Part shown: piece by piece, positions 13,588-26,485 of the stretch
Layout of the letters: every line of letters starts with the position of its first letter
Numbering within the stretch: position 1 is the first letter of the stretch
Assembly: GCF_905220415.1 (NCBI RefSeq)
Contig: NC_059538.1
Location: 12,710,001-12,774,000 of the forward strand
Direction of reading: 5' to 3'
DNA: 64,000 nt
Source of the DNA: Colias croceus
Taxonomy: Eukaryota; Arthropoda; Insecta; Lepidoptera; Pieridae
Position numbers and translations under genes: made by a program
Notes under the pieces: model-generated
What the model was told of the DNA's origin: nothing
The model's input: the letters and a program-made list of their open reading frames with translations, nothing else
Databases searched by the model: none

Positions 13588-13765
13588 CTAGCTGTGCCCC
13601 GTTGCTTTACCCGCATTGCTCTGCTCTTTTTGTTCGTAGCGTAATGATAAAGCCTTCCTCTATAAATGGGCTATCTAACACTGCAATAGTTTTTCAAATC
13701 GGAACAGTAGTTCCTGAGATTAGCGCGTTCAAACAAAAAGAGACTGCATTTTTTTTCAATAGGTA
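13588..13765 (-). mobile_element. Non-autonomous Helitron, subfamily C
   Basis: The + strand starts CTAGCTGTGCCCC, the complement of a Helitron 3' end. Within it are CCTTCCTCTATAAATGGGCT and GTAGTTCCTGAGATTAGCGC, the complement of the subfamily C body. Confidence 0.65.
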
Positions 13766-14090
13766 TATGCACTTGCATCTCCCGCACATCAAAGCCAAGC
13801 TGGCTTCCCATATTGCTCAACAAACAACAATCGCCTCTATTCATTGTGCCAAAAGTTAGTTATGTAGAAACCATAAGTAACAAAAATTATTTTCACGAAA
13901 TACATATTCCAAACCGCATACCTTTGATCACTGGGGTTCGTTCACATGAGCTTTCTGTTAATTTGATAAAAAGCATCAATAACCGCGTGTGTTAACGTGA
14001 TAAAATTAATCAAAGAGGATTCAATCGTGTCATTTCACACGCAAACGCCCGGGCGCTTCACGGTATGAGGGGATTAATTATTATAACAAA

Positions 14091-14328
14091 CTAGGTTTCC
14101 GCCCGCGGCCGCGGCTTCGCCCGCGCAGCCAAAGAAAAACCCGCATAGTTCCCGTTCCCGTGGGATTTCCGGGATTACGTCATTTTCACGGGATAAAAAG
14201 TAGCCTATGTCCTTTCTCGGGTATCAAAATATCTCCATACCTAATTTCATGAAAATTGGTTCAGTAGTAGGCGTGATTGAGTAACAGACAGACAGACAGT
14301 TACTTTCGCATTTATAATATCAGTATGG
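14091..14328 (-). mobile_element. Non-autonomous Helitron, subfamily A
   Basis: A near-complete copy on the - strand. Its 3' end hairpin (GGCCGCGGCTTCGCCCGCG on +) follows CTAG. The body holds AACCCGCATAGTTCCCGTTC and the GACA run near the 5' end. Same subfamily as 37779 and 43345. Confidence 0.75.
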
Positions 14329-14329
14329 A

Positions 14330-17300
14330 TTATATCTAGTTATAATGTGGATGTAATGTATACTTATTTAATAGTATTTTTATATCTTTATAAATAAGTG
14401 TAGGAGTCAAGATATAGAAGGTATAAATATATAGAAATAGATTTCTTTTGTTATTTTATAATTAAATAAAAAATGATTTGTTATAGATTTGAGTCGTGAA
14501 AGCATGGCCATGAAATCGGAGGTATTTTTCGAAAAATATCGAAGGGGATTGGAAATTGTGATTACCTATATATTTTATAAGGATAGTGGTGTAGTAAGTG
14601 TAGTGCGGTTTCACCCGCAGACAAACCCGCAAAATCAAGTAGGTATTTATTTCTGTAGCTCGTGTGTTTCACATTCAAATCGGTCTAGCAGTTTTTTTTT
14701 GCTGAGTAAAGGACTAGCGCGTTCATTGAAGAGCAGATTCAACCAGATGTCTGCGACACATAGGTACATACACCCATTCTCTGAAACTTTCGCATTTAAT
14801 AATATTATTAGGATAGTATATTATGATAGTTCGACGTTTGATTAAATATTAATATTTTAATTAAGGCCTGAATCGGGTAGAATCCCCTTTTGATACCGAA
14901 AATTAACTCTAGTTACCTATAACCGTTTTTCTTCTTAGATTCGTTATGTACGTATATATAAAAAAGTGTATATTATAGTTTTGAATATGATAAAGGGCAT
15001 GGTTGTTTTAATTTGTTTATTTTACAATCAGGTTTTTTGAAAAAAAATCATGAACTGAGGTCGATTTTTGTACTTTAAACCAAAACGCTAAGTCAATATA
15101 ATGTCAATTATTGTAGTGTTTTTACAGTGTGTTTATGAAATTGAAACACAGGGCATGGTTGTTTTAAATTTTGATTCAATATCCAAATATCTTTTTAAAT
15201 AATATTTATACGTACTTTTACTACGATAGATTCGCGCCGGTCCCCCGATTCCGCCTAGTAAATCGTCGCCAAGGTCGCTAGCCCCTATTAACGCCATAAT
15301 ATAAACTTGAAAAACGCATGTTTTTGTTTTAAACATAATAATATAAGAGTCGAAATAATCAATAACGCACCAAAATACTGGTCATCGTTTTCACAACAAT
15401 ATTTATGAAAATGGATTCGTTTCGATTTTACGAAACAAACAGCCGCGGACGAATTCGCTTGACAAATGAATAGGAAATACCGAATTGATTTAAAATTCAG
15501 TTGGAAACAAAAAAAAAACTGCACTAAAGTTTGCTGAGCCGGAATAAACTAGGACCGAATCGGTTTACAGCTTGGTAAATGTTTGAACACAACTAGTATA
15601 TTTGGATAATCGCTGTGCTCTCCCATTCTTCGAGCTGTTAATATTTGAATTTTATATCGATGAAATTAATATGAAACACGATATGGGAGATATTAAATTT
15701 TCTTTGGACTGGCTTCGCGATCAATCGCTCGTTATTGTAAACCACAATTCGTACAATTAATAAATAATAATAGCTAGGTACCTATTGAAACTTATATTTA
15801 TAACGTCAAATGAAGATAGAAGAAAAATGCACATGTAATGTGCATGCAGCCTCATTTCTAATGTGCACTGAATTGTTCAAATCAAAATAGAAATGAAAAA
15901 TAAATAACAGCAGATAAAATGTGTTGACTTGGATCGATACAAATTCGTTGCCCCTTATAACCCTTCCAAGCAAATTTTACTCAAACTTGCTTTTATGTTC
16001 AAAAGGCGTTTAAATATTACTTCGACAACATAACTGAGAACAATAAAAATATTATTCGCTGCAAATGCACGCTATAAAATATGGAAATAAATATATAATC
16101 ACACCACACTCAAGCTCCGTAGATATGAGTAATATTATGAAGATAAATGTAGACATACAGAAGGGAACAAATGGTTTTATTTTGCTTCAAATATTATGTC
16201 TGGAGAAAGGGTGAGAACGGGGCGAAATATCACCTTCTTTGTGTAAAATGTACGACGACAAATGGAAAAAATACCGACGTAATTCATTTTGTTTTTAGGG
16301 AAATGTGCTGTGTGGGGAACCAGATTTTCATTTAGCTGTTCTGTTTTGTTAGTTAGTTTTAGGTACGTTATATTTGAGTAGGTAAGTATGTTCTTCCGTG
16401 TCCGTTTTTGACGTGCCTCAAAACGTTTTTCTTATTAATATTAATCAAATCTTATTAATGAACTATGAATACCTAATTATTTTTCTCTAAATTCATACAA
16501 ATAACTATAACTTTATAAAACAATGCATGATCAGCGAATTGTACTTTGTAATTGTTCTTCTTATTTCTAATTAAAAAAATTATAATATTCGGAGAGTCAA
16601 GAGGTCTATCGTTATAAGGTATTTATGTAGAAAAATACTGAATTAAGATAATGTACAAATACAAGATAGAGCCTACTTCCATCAGTCCATTTACTAGAGA
16701 CTGTAATTGTTGAACGTTTCTTGATGCCACAAAGTCGTTTGAAATCTCATGAATTCTCCTTTCGTTCAAAGACATGTCCCATACAAGAGCTGATCTGACT
16801 CAAAGGATTCTAGCAATCAGTGAGGGACTTTATCACTCTAAGTGGCCGTCTCTCTCAACGCCTGACCGCGGTTAATGTAACGCATTAGTTACTGTGACAT
16901 GGGTGCATCTCGCTGCCCTCCTGAAGCTCTGAAGCCTCAGGGAGATTATATTAATGGTTCCTTGGACATTTTAGAAGTAGCTGAAGTGGTATAGGATTTG
17001 CTATTATATGCTACAAAGTGGGTAAAGACTAGGTACATATTTGGCACTTGTTTGTTAAAATGTGTTAAAATAAACTGTCACTGGTCTAAGAAAGAATTGA
17101 ACTGCTCTAACTGATTTGAAAAAAAATCTTAGTTTTTACCTTTTGTTAAAGAAGGAAAAAACATAGGTAGTAATAAATATTTTATTTACCTATTGTTTCA
17201 AACCTTTGCAGCCAGTGTCAAGGACAGATTGAGCTTCTATATAACCTTATTTTGATGGTGATTGAAATTTTATAAAAGAAACCTACTCCAGAGTAATCGT

Positions 17301-19430
17301 AATTAATAAATCGTGTTTTAAATCTCTTTTCATCTTGTGTAAATAGCAACAAAAACAAATATTAAAAACGAAAATACCAATTCGAAAAACTGAAGAATAA
17401 ACATATTTTTTTAATGCTATAGAACTAAAAAGTAATGCAAATTAAAAAAAGGCTCTCTTCTTCCTTCTGATGCCTGAAGCGATCACTACTATTGCTATAA
17501 TCAAGAACTAACGGGAATAAAGTTGCATGAAAACTAATTATTACATTTTTATTAGTATTAATAGGATAAGTTTCAACTATAAGTAACTAATGGTAATGGG
17601 TAAGATAATATCATAAAATATAATAATAAATAGTTGGTAAAAGTACTTACTACAAAAAGCCAAATATTTTTAAAAACCTCTGCACATCCATTATAGGAGT
17701 GGCCTTTTGATTTTTTTAAATATTTTATAGCCCCAAAATCAGCTGAAGTCATAATCTGTCGCCTAATCCTCTGTTTTGTTATTTTATAATTGTGATATTG
17801 AACCTACACAATACAACTTCGACTTATAAACTACAAAGCGTAAAAACATAACCCTCCTTTATACAGTCGGGTAAAAGCCACCCTGCACTTCAATATTGCA
17901 TTATAACGACCACATTCTCTGCATAATCCATACTTAAAATGCTCGAACAAAATCCTCTTTTAAAAATTGAATTTTTTCTTAGACCTCACGTAATCTTTTA
18001 CAAAGAAGATAAAGCGAAAAACTATTGGTGTCAGTTTAAACGTGGTCACGTCGGTTCGCCTCTGATGGGAGGTTTTTCTTGTAAAGCCGAGTTCAAACAT
18101 TATCGTGCGAATTTATTTAGTTAGAATATAGTTATTTACTGATCTATAATTTAGTACCATACATTCATACATTGTTACCTAGGTTAAACACAATGTTTCT
18201 GTTATCTTTCGAGCTTTACTTCTTACTCTGTATTTTTAAAGCGGTCATAATAAAGACTGATACTTATTATAATATTTTACGCGTAAATTACACATTATAG
18301 GGAATTTTGTATGAATGAATACCTATTGAATTTACTCCCTAAAATAGATTGTTTTGCTTCCAAAATATAAAACAATCAAAAGTGAACACATCGCGATCGT
18401 TATATTAGTTTACGTAAAACACACATTCAATTAACTAGTACAATTTATAAAATACGCTCTCATTCCATTATACTATTTGAAATAGAAACTACACGAACTT
18501 TCGTTTAAACTACAAAATTAAACTTAAAATTAACTCCATCGTATTACCAGCCCGCACTTAAAATAGCTGGATATAAAGGACAAAATTACCAACTTGTCTA
18601 ATCCATAGCTAATAAATACACATTATAATAGGCCTTATTACGGTCAATTTAAATTATTTCGCGTATCGTTGGCACTTTGCCCAATACAGAAGCAATATAG
18701 TCCCGACTTGATCACTATCTGCATTGACTTAATGTAACTGTTTATAGCTTGTAATTTGTTTTATTACTGTGTGTACGGTAGTGGCTACAAATTCATAGCC
18801 AATCTTGATGTAGATAGCTTTCAGGTACTATTTCTTTATATAATATAGTGGTTGTGTTGTTGGTTTGGCTTCAGAATAAGGTTTGGATTACTATAATTAT
18901 GTAACGTATGTTGCTGTAAATTTTAACTGGCATTTTTTTATACGACCGTGCACATCTTACAAGATGAATAAATATTAATTTCACTTGAATATAAATAAAT
19001 ATTATGGTTTATTTTTAAACATAATCTTACAATTTAATAAAATGGTATTAAAATTCGGTCAAGTAGGGATAAATAAACTATAAAGCAATCACCTGGACAT
19101 TAAAAGTTAAGGCTTCACCACTTCATTTAAATTCTTCCTTAATCCCTACTTTTTTTTTTAATAAAAAAATTGCCTATAATTTAACACAACAGTGTGACTC
19201 CGGCTTTACGTCTCCGAGGCGTCGATAAGTCCAATTTGCTTGTATCACGTACGCTATGCGTACGAGCTTTAAAAAACATCATCAAAATCTACTTAGGAGA
19301 TATTTTCTGAATTACTGACACTAAGGGGATTTCGTAGACATTTTAGAAAACGTACTTTCTTAAAATATGTAAACTGTAAAGACAATTATTGTTAATCAGG
19401 ATGCACATAAAAAGTTTGAAACATTTCCTT
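14330..19430. other. Intergenic, no gene recognised
   Basis: About 5 kb without a supportable gene. Open frames at 14489-14845 and 17939-18124 show no domain. The first includes an eroded Helitron 3' piece (GTGCGGTTTCACCCGCAG). A small CG-richer patch lies at 16840-16930. A distant or fast-evolving gene cannot be excluded. Confidence 0.35.
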
Positions 19431-19431
19431 A

Positions 19432-19515
19432 TTAACTCAGCCCCCGGAATCACAGACACAATAGAAAATCTATTGTGTCGTGGTCCGGTCGGCCGCTCGG
19501 GGCTCAATGGGTTAA
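19432..19515 (+). repeat. Small TTAA-bounded repeat (copy 1)
   Basis: An 84-bp unit running from TTAACTCAGCCCCCGGAATC to TGGGTTAA, with an internal ATAGAAAATCTAT palindrome. A second copy is at 34201-34280. TTAA at both ends suggests a very short piggyBac-type MITE. Confidence 0.5.
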
Positions 19516-19688
19516 ACCGTTCGTTTGTTTGTTTGGACGCGCTAATCTTAGGAACTACTGATCCGTTTTGAAAAATTATTTCGGGATTAGATAGCCCATT
19601 AATCGAGGAAGGCTAAGCCTATATTATATCATCACGCTAAGACCAAGAATAGAGGAGCCACGCGGGTGGAACCGCGGAGCACAGCTAG
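19516..19688 (+). mobile_element. Non-autonomous Helitron, subfamily C
   Basis: Runs from the TTTG repeat through GCGCTAATCTTAGGAACTAC and ATCACGCTAAGACCAAGAAT to GTGGAACCGCGGAGCACAG then CTAG|T. It abuts the TTAA-bounded repeat at 19432. Confidence 0.7.
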
Positions 19689-19689
19689 T

Positions 19690-21239
19690 AAACTATAATT
19701 ATTATTAGGTACCTATGCTACAAAATGCTTTGATAATAATCAAAAGTACACTCACTTACTTCAGTCCTTTCGGATTTTAGTCCAAAAATACAATATATGA
19801 AACACGCATCGACCTTCTTTCGCTAATTCATAAAAGGATTCCACAGTCGTCAGTCGTCAGTCACCGTGTCTTTGACTTCCCTCACGATCTTGTGGTAATG
19901 ATTAAATAATTTGTAATGAAACGTTATTAAATTCTCACTACGTTTGTCGGCCATAATGAAATTGCAAACTCGCATATAATGAAATCTGAAACAAAATTTC
20001 ACTAGTGTACCCGTGTGGAAGGATGTAATTTGTCAGTTTTACGTGGCATTCAAATATTTGCCTTTTCTCTGGTGCTGTTATATTGTAAAAGCCTACGCAA
20101 TATTATAGTGTTCAAGTACAGGAAACTGTATATTAGAGAAAAAGGTAAGATTAGAAGAAATACAAGAAATGAATTCAGATTATTGTAAAGTGATGACCTT
20201 TAATTGTAGGTATGTTCCTAACTTCCTACTTTCATTTGGAACTAGGCATAAATTACATAGGTAGATCTCCGGTTCGTGGGTTCGTCACTAATCTCCTACT
20301 AAACACTCAAAACAGCTGGGGCAATATAATTTCAATGATATTTTCTGTATTTCTTTAGATGGAATCGACAATGGTTTAGATTTCCAAAACTACCGACCAA
20401 AATTCCCAGTAGAGTAGTATTTATCTAAAGTACCTACATTATAAAATCGAATTATGTTTATAAGCAGGCCTTTTTTTCAATACAAAGTAGGTAGGTACCT
20501 ACTTTGATCTAAGCTACTTACCAACAAACCGTATATTTATGCAAGCGTCCGAGTTTAAACGCATAACAAACTACAATATAAAAGAGCAAAATATTCCACG
20601 GGCGCGGGCAGCATGAAAAATAATGTACAACAAAATATCAATTTCATAAACAGTTGAATTTATTTTAAAACACATTTCATTCCCGGCATTTTGTACATTT
20701 TAGGAACATACCGCCGTTTCGGGTGGACAAAGCGGTTTCATTTTGGCGCGCGCCATGATGGATGGTGCGGGATGACAGGTGAAGCGCGCGTCGGCCATTT
20801 TGTAATCCGTGTTACCCGGGAAAAAATTGTTTGTAAACGACAGAGATGTTTTGCTTTATTTCTCAATTAATCGCGTTTTAAATTTTCACACGAACGACTC
20901 ACTTCTTATTTTGTACGGTTTTTATTTCACGTTTTAGATCACGATTTATAGTGGTTTGGGTCTGTGGTTTGGGTCACGTTGTTTGTGTACCTATATTTTT
21001 CGTCCATGATTGTAAAATACTGGCTATTCATCAGCCTGCCATTTTGAGTTGTGTCAATTTAAAATAGAACACAATAGCACCATAAATATTTCGCTTATTT
21101 ATAACAAAAATCGTTCGTCATTATTTAATTTTCTTATAAGGTATTATATTGGTAATTTTCATAATGTGAATGTTATAAAATCTTACACAATAAACTCGAC
21201 ATTAGATAAGTACCTACTTAATTACTAAAAATTCTTATG
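19690..21239. other. Intergenic with a CpG-rich patch
   Basis: No gene recognised. At 20705-20830 the base composition becomes strongly CG-rich (TTGGCGCGCGCCATGATGGA), unlike its surroundings. A promoter or non-coding first exon is possible, but the only ATG-initiated frame there stops after a few codons. Confidence 0.35.
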
Positions 21240-21515
21240 CCTCCTCCACATTACTCGCGAAGTTGAACGCGGTTAGACGAATAGAATAATGTAGAGACAG
21301 AGAGGCACTTCGGCTTACTTCGTCCAACTTTACCTCGCCTCGGCCGACTTCCGTTTGTTGTCGGTTTTTGCGCCCGAGTCAAAGGGCACGAAGTTACCTG
21401 AAGTTCGTTCTGAATGTGAACGTATGCGCTCCTCGCGAAGTTGAACGAGTGTGTAGTGTAGCACCGCGGACTTCAGTCAACTTCGGCCGAGTACTTCGCC
21501 GAGGAACTTAATCCA
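21240..21515. repeat. CG-rich repeat-like segment
   Basis: The motif CGCGAAGTTGAACG occurs at both ends (about 21256 and 21436), and blocks such as CTTCGGC and its complement recur between them. The composition contrasts sharply with the AT-rich flanks. Probably a non-autonomous element; class unknown. Confidence 0.4.
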
Positions 21516-21598
21516 GCTAACTATATATCTATTGTAAAAAAAATAAAATGCATAAGTGCATTGTAAGTAAAATGTTTTTTTCATTTAGTAAAATAGTA

Positions 21599-22207
21599 CC
21601 CACCAAAAACATAAATGTAAAAATTGGAGCCGAGTTCAATCGTTGACTTAATTTGCCAAAAAAAGAAATGAGATCTAAATGTGTGCCAAGTTCTGCAGAC
21701 AGTCCAGAAATTTATTTACAAAGATGTATTAAGTTCTTAGGTTGACTGAAAACTCAATTGTTTTATTTTCCCTTAGAGAACAATGTTTATTCCAAAATAT
21801 AACTTTTTTAATTTGAATAATATAATTATTTTCACAAAGCAAACAACTAATGACCTATTGAACCCCATAATTTGATGAGGCTAGTTTTTAGAACCTCACA
21901 AAATATAAACAGTATGTAAAACTAGCCTCATCAAATTATGGGGTTCAATAGGCCATTAGTTGTTTGCTTTGTGAAAATAATTATATTATTCAAATTAAAA
22001 AAGTTATATTTTGGAATAAACATTGTTCTCTAAGGGAAAATAAAACAATTGAGTTTTCAGTCAACCTAAGAACTTAATACATCTTTGTAAATAAATTTCT
22101 GGACTGTCTGCAGAACTTGGCACACATTTAGATCTCATTTCTTTTTTTGGCAAATTAAGTCAACGATTGAACTCGGCTCCAATTTTTACATTTATGTTTT
22201 TGGTGGG
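21599..22207. mobile_element. Fold-back element with 290-bp arms
   Basis: Positions 21599-21888 and 21918-22207 are reverse complements with only about one visible mismatch, around a 29-bp spacer. The ends are CCCACCAAAAACATAAATG and its complement. The near identity implies either recent insertion or homogenisation. If transcribed it would form a long hairpin RNA. One arm recurs at 44163-44614. No coding capacity. Confidence 0.9.
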
Positions 22208-22473
22208 ATATCATTACTTTTTGTACAGAAAATTACTCTGCAAATTTGATTTACTTTATAAATATAATATTTTTTATATACGATTTTTTTTTTCTTGCGG
22301 TTTCTCTGTATGGTTTGTTTAGTATTATTTTATATATTTTCTTGTATGTTAGCGCACACAAGTCAGCGCACATTGCCCCGTCATTATCTGCAATTTTTTA
22401 AACTCGTTTTCTGTTTAAAAGATTACATGATTTTCTAAACATCCAGCGTGAATTTGTACACACACTATTACCA

Positions 22474-22566
22474 AGATGCAAAGATCGTTGTAGAAGAATC
22501 GTCGCCTTACTCCATGACGTTACGGTATTGCCATGACGCGATCTTGAAATTTTACTCTAAACGCGC
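22474..22566 (+). repeat. Dispersed repeat, family 1 (copy 2, partial)
   Basis: Contains GAATCGTCGCCTTACTCCAT, GCCATGACGCGATCTTG and AAATTTTACTCTAAACGCGC, matching the family-1 copies at 1193 and 26486 in order. Confidence 0.55.
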
Positions 22567-22989
22567 ATGTTTCACTCATATTAATATTACGCAAATTAAA
22601 TCATTTCGACCTTCGACGAAGCCTTCTTCCATTACACCATTTATGGTAATTATTTTTGCATGCTTGTATTGGCTAAACATGTTTGTGCTTTATTAATATA
22701 ATTGTATCACCATTGAATACCATGTTTAAAGCAAAATAAAGATATTATTTATTTATTAATTTATTTACACTGAAATTAAAACTAAACTAAACACTCATAA
22801 ATAAAGAATAAATAAATGTGAATATGTAAAATTATATATTATTTTTAACTGTATGAGCAATAAAGGCGATATTTTTATTACAATTTTCTTTTATTTTACG
22901 TTTAATAACAGTTTTGAATAAAGAAATCATGCAATCGAAGTAATCCACCCTAGCGATACTAGCGCGAGTGAGTGTGATGTCAGAGGCGC

Positions 22990-23582
22990 TTCGAATCTAC
23001 AGATGTTTCGTCCTAAAATATGTAAACTTCAATAATCTATATCTCAGTCATTTATTGATGGATTTCAAAATTTTTTTCGGCCACTGATTAGTTTTGATCT
23101 ATTTTTTAAGACTAGTAAGGTGAATATACTATTTTCTTTTTTTTTAAACTTTTCCATTTTTCCATACAAACAAAATTTATGTCATTGAAAAAAAAATTAA
23201 ATACAAATAAATTCAGTATTTTCTGATTTTTTCCTTTGTACACTCACTATTACCTAGTTGATTACAAAATTTGAACTTTCTAGGTCATCTGGAAGTGGGT
23301 TAGGTTTTGTATATGTCTATAAGTCAGTCAGTCTTAAAAATTGCGATTTTTGGATATTAATATCTACGCAACTGTTAAATCTGTATTTATGAAATTTAAG
23401 GTTCTTGTTTATCTTGAGGTCCTCTTGATATGTACCAAATTTGGTTTATATAACTTAAATATTTTTCGAGTTATAAGGGGGTGAAAAGTGGCTCGAAATG
23501 GTTCGTGTAAATATACACACGGCTGCTGCTCGCCAGTTCTCTTCGCTTGAACTCGGCTTGACACGCTGCCGCGTGTCTAGAT
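22990..23582 (+). repeat. Dispersed repeat; 3' part recurs at 44163
   Basis: The last 120 bp (from TATAAGGGGGTGAAAAGTGG to ACACGCTGCCGCGTGTCTAG) are the reverse complement of 44163-44275. The upstream part (TATCTCAGTCATTTATTGAT) looks like transposable-element sequence but is not assigned. The terminal GACACGCTGCCGCGTGTC is itself a palindrome. Confidence 0.55.
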
Positions 23583-24169
23583 GACGTAGAAAAGTAGCAT
23601 AATTTCTGTAGACTATGAATGCATGAAGCATTAAAAACGGAAATAGTTACCTATATAAAATACTGCAATGAGCGTATAATCTAAAAGTTTATGGGTACCT
23701 ACTTTAGTAAGAAAATTAACATTTTCCATCTATTCAATTGTACTTGAAAACCGTTATATTCCACCTGCGTGCTATAGAAGTTACAGGTCTATCTTGGCAT
23801 TTTGCCTACAGCCGACTATAATTTTATTTGATTTTAAGTTCAATAGGACATAATATTTGAAGAATTAAATTTTTTGTAGGTACCTACAGTATTTTGAGTA
23901 CTTTTATAACGTTAGATAAATTTAATACGTATAAAATAAAATTACACAATTATTCTCGCCAACGTCGGAATGCTGTAATAATTACGAATGTCTAAATAAG
24001 AGTAATTATTTAACATAATTCAGATGAATGCGTTGAATTCAAATCCGAGTAAGTAATTTGTATTAAATTTTCTTCGAAAATGTAAATTCCTTGGCGCCTT
24101 GAATTCTAAGGCCCGCGAAAATGGCTCGCGATTCTCATAGGTATTAATAGGTATATAAATATTTCTTTC

Positions 24170-25590
24170 AAGCTTTTCTCATCGATAGTGGTAAAACGAG
24201 TCAGCAAAACATTGGACAGTTTTCAGCCAATAGAACAAGCGGGGTTCCGCAGAAGCTTCTCAACTATGGACCACATCAACTTTGTCGAACAACTCATTGA
24301 AAAGCACCAGGAGTTCCAGGCGCCACTGTATCTAGCTTTTATCAACTATCAAAAAGCGTTCGATACTATAACGCATGACGCAATTTGGGAAACTCTACAG
24401 GCACAAAATGTGGAAATTAAGTACATAAATACATTAAAGTATCTATATAAAAACAGCTTTGGCCAGATAATGCTTGAAAAACCAGGACCTATCTTTCCAA
24501 TTAAAAGGGGCGTTAGGCAAGGCGATCCACTGTCTCCACGATTATTTACAGCTGTACTGGAAGCGATCATAAGCAAACTTAAATGGGAAAAAATGGGAGT
24601 CAAGATACAACAAAATTACATTAGTCATCTAAGGTTTGCAGATGATATTGTAATAATTGCTAACAACGCTAAGGACTTGGACAAAATGCTATCAGAGCTC
24701 TACGTGTCTAGCAACAGAGTTGGCCTCGACATCAACATGAGCAAAACAAAAATCATGACAAACCACTGTATCGTTCCCTTCAAGCTAGCCAGTACACCCA
24801 TAGAATATGTTGAATCATTCATATACCTTGGAAAACAAATATCATTCGACAAAACAAACAATGAACGGGAAATAGAGAGAAGGGTAAACAGCTCATGGAA
24901 AAGATACTGGAGTTTCAAGGAAATCCTAAAAAGCAACCTTCCCTTGAAACTCAAGAAGAAGGTTATGGATTCTTGTTTGCTACCTCTACTGACTACTCAC
25001 ATATGGATGTCAAACATGGAAATTCACCCGACGAGTTAAAAACAAATTAACATGTCAGCGTAGTATGGAAAGGAGCATTCTTAAAAATACGCAAATGTCA
25101 AAAAATTCGTCACACCACTATAAGAGACAAAACAAAATTTAAGGATGCCCTTTCATACGCACTTAAGCTAAAATGGAGTTGGGCTGGCCACATAGCCAGA
25201 ATGAAGGACGACCATTGGACTATACGCCTAACATCTTGGCCTGGTCCGAAAGGCAAAAGAAAACACGGCAGACCCCTATATCGCTGGGCGGACGACATAA
25301 CAAAAATAACTGGCGAAAAGTGGATGGCACAAGCGCAAAATAGAGACCACTGGAACAGTCTGGAGGAGGCCTTCACCCTTGCATAAAGGGGTTCTCTTAT
25401 GTTACCATTTTATTAGTTATATATTACAATCACTAAATCTATTAATGATAACTCTTTTTATATTAATAATTATAAGTCCAACTATAGTGTAGTATATTAA
25501 AATAAGTTAATGTTACCTTATTGTTTAGCATGTAAGATTATATTGTGAAAAGAGAAATAAAGGCTTTTTTATTTTTATTTTTTATTTTAT
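24170..25590 (+). pseudogene. RTE-clade reverse transcriptase, 5'-truncated pseudogene
   Basis: Remnant of an RTE-type non-LTR retrotransposon, whose intact protein carries an endonuclease and a reverse transcriptase and copies itself into the genome from RNA. The preserved frame 24170-25036 covers most of the reverse transcriptase: KLFSSIVVKRVSKTLDSF, then QAGFR, the palm motif region AFINYQKAFDT, RQGDPLSPRLF, and the catalytic FADD (about residues 150-153 from 24188). The frame breaks at the stop at 25037, but homology continues in two other frames (CQRSMERSILK, then KWSWAGHIARMKDDHW to HWNSLEEAFTLA at 25386), so at least two frameshifts have accumulated. The endonuclease domain is missing, consistent with 5' truncation. 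A 3' UTR and an A/T-rich tail end near 25590. The codon at 24188 is GTG, not a real start. Confidence 0.9.
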
Positions 25591-25647
25591 TTAAATATTT
25601 CTAGAATAAGAACGTCAATGATCTTTGCGTGTCAAAACAAAACTATT

Positions 25648-25850
25648 ATCAATATAAATTTATAAAGAATAGAAAAAATTCGATCACGAGGCGGGACTCG
25701 AACCCGCATCCTTTCGCGCCATTCCGGGGCGGATGCCTCACCAACTCAGCCACTCGTGACCCGCCCGAGCGATCGAATTTATTCTATTTTTTCTATTCTT
25801 TATAAATTTATATTTATAAAGCATTTGAATGCCATAAAACCAAAAATATA
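25648..25850 (-). repeat. Solitary tRNA-like repeat with inverted flanks
   Basis: A single copy of the repeat amplified at 58026-60098. The tRNA-like core (25684-25759) lies between inverted flanks: TATAAATTTATAAAGAATAG on the left and its complement on the right. The tail GCATTTGAATGCCATAAAAC also matches the array. It shows the basic unit before tandem amplification. Confidence 0.8.
25684..25759 (-). tRNA. tRNA-like sequence (probable pseudo-tRNA), solitary
   Basis: A 7-bp acceptor stem (TCACGAG/CTCGTGA) and a 5-bp T stem with GGTTCGAGTCC box B are intact. One extra base, compared with the array copies, lies in the variable region, making it 76 nt. Box A-like TGGCTGAGTTGG is present. The anticodon arm is abnormal, so a functional tRNA is doubtful. 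Confidence 0.5.
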
Positions 25851-25996
25851 AATTCAAAAACTATTATCTTTCAAACTACGCAACGGATTTTGATGCGGTT
25901 TTTTTAATAGATAGAGTGATTCAAGAGGAAGGTTTTAGTATATTATAATTTATTAGGTTTTAGTCAAAGCGGGCGAAGCCGCGGGCGGTAAGCTTG
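25851..25996 (+). mobile_element. Non-autonomous Helitron, subfamily B
   Basis: Contains CGCAACGGATTTTGATGCGG and AATAGATAGAGTGATTCAAG, with the terminal hairpin GGGCGAAGCCGCGGGCGG. The 3' terminus reads CTTG|T in place of CTAG|T. Confidence 0.7.
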
Positions 25997-26485
25997 TAAA
26001 CTATAATAGAAAAAGAAAATGTTATCTGAAAAGAATAAATGACTTACTTAGAAATCCAAAATGGTACCAAAGTTGCCGGTCATTACTAGCACAATATACA
26101 GATACATAGTTAGTACACCCATTTTATGTTGTACTACATCTAGTATACTGTATAATATTATAATGTAAGAAATTGCGAGTAAAATCATACGTAAAGTGGA
26201 AACTAACGGGTGATTCAATAATGTACACTCGACACATGGTATACGAGAGAGTAGGCAGAGAGCTGGATGAGAATTTTCTAGTACATCTAATATTTTATTT
26301 TCTTAATCGCCATGTTGCCAGTTGCTATATTCTTTAGGAAATTATTTATAAATCATTCTCATTTAAACTTTAATAATTATTGTATGTAACTACTAAAATT
26401 TATATTCATCGGAATTTCGCCAAACGGATACACAATTGTTTTTAAATGTTTTTTTTTATTGATTTAGATATAAACCAAAGAGAGA

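Noticed and set aside
14489..14845. 118-residue + frame
   Set aside because: Contains a Helitron 3' remnant and a T-run, shows no domain, and has no splice or codon evidence.
17939..18124. 61-residue + frame with CQFKRGHVGSPLMGG
   Set aside because: No family recognised and no supporting context; probably chance.
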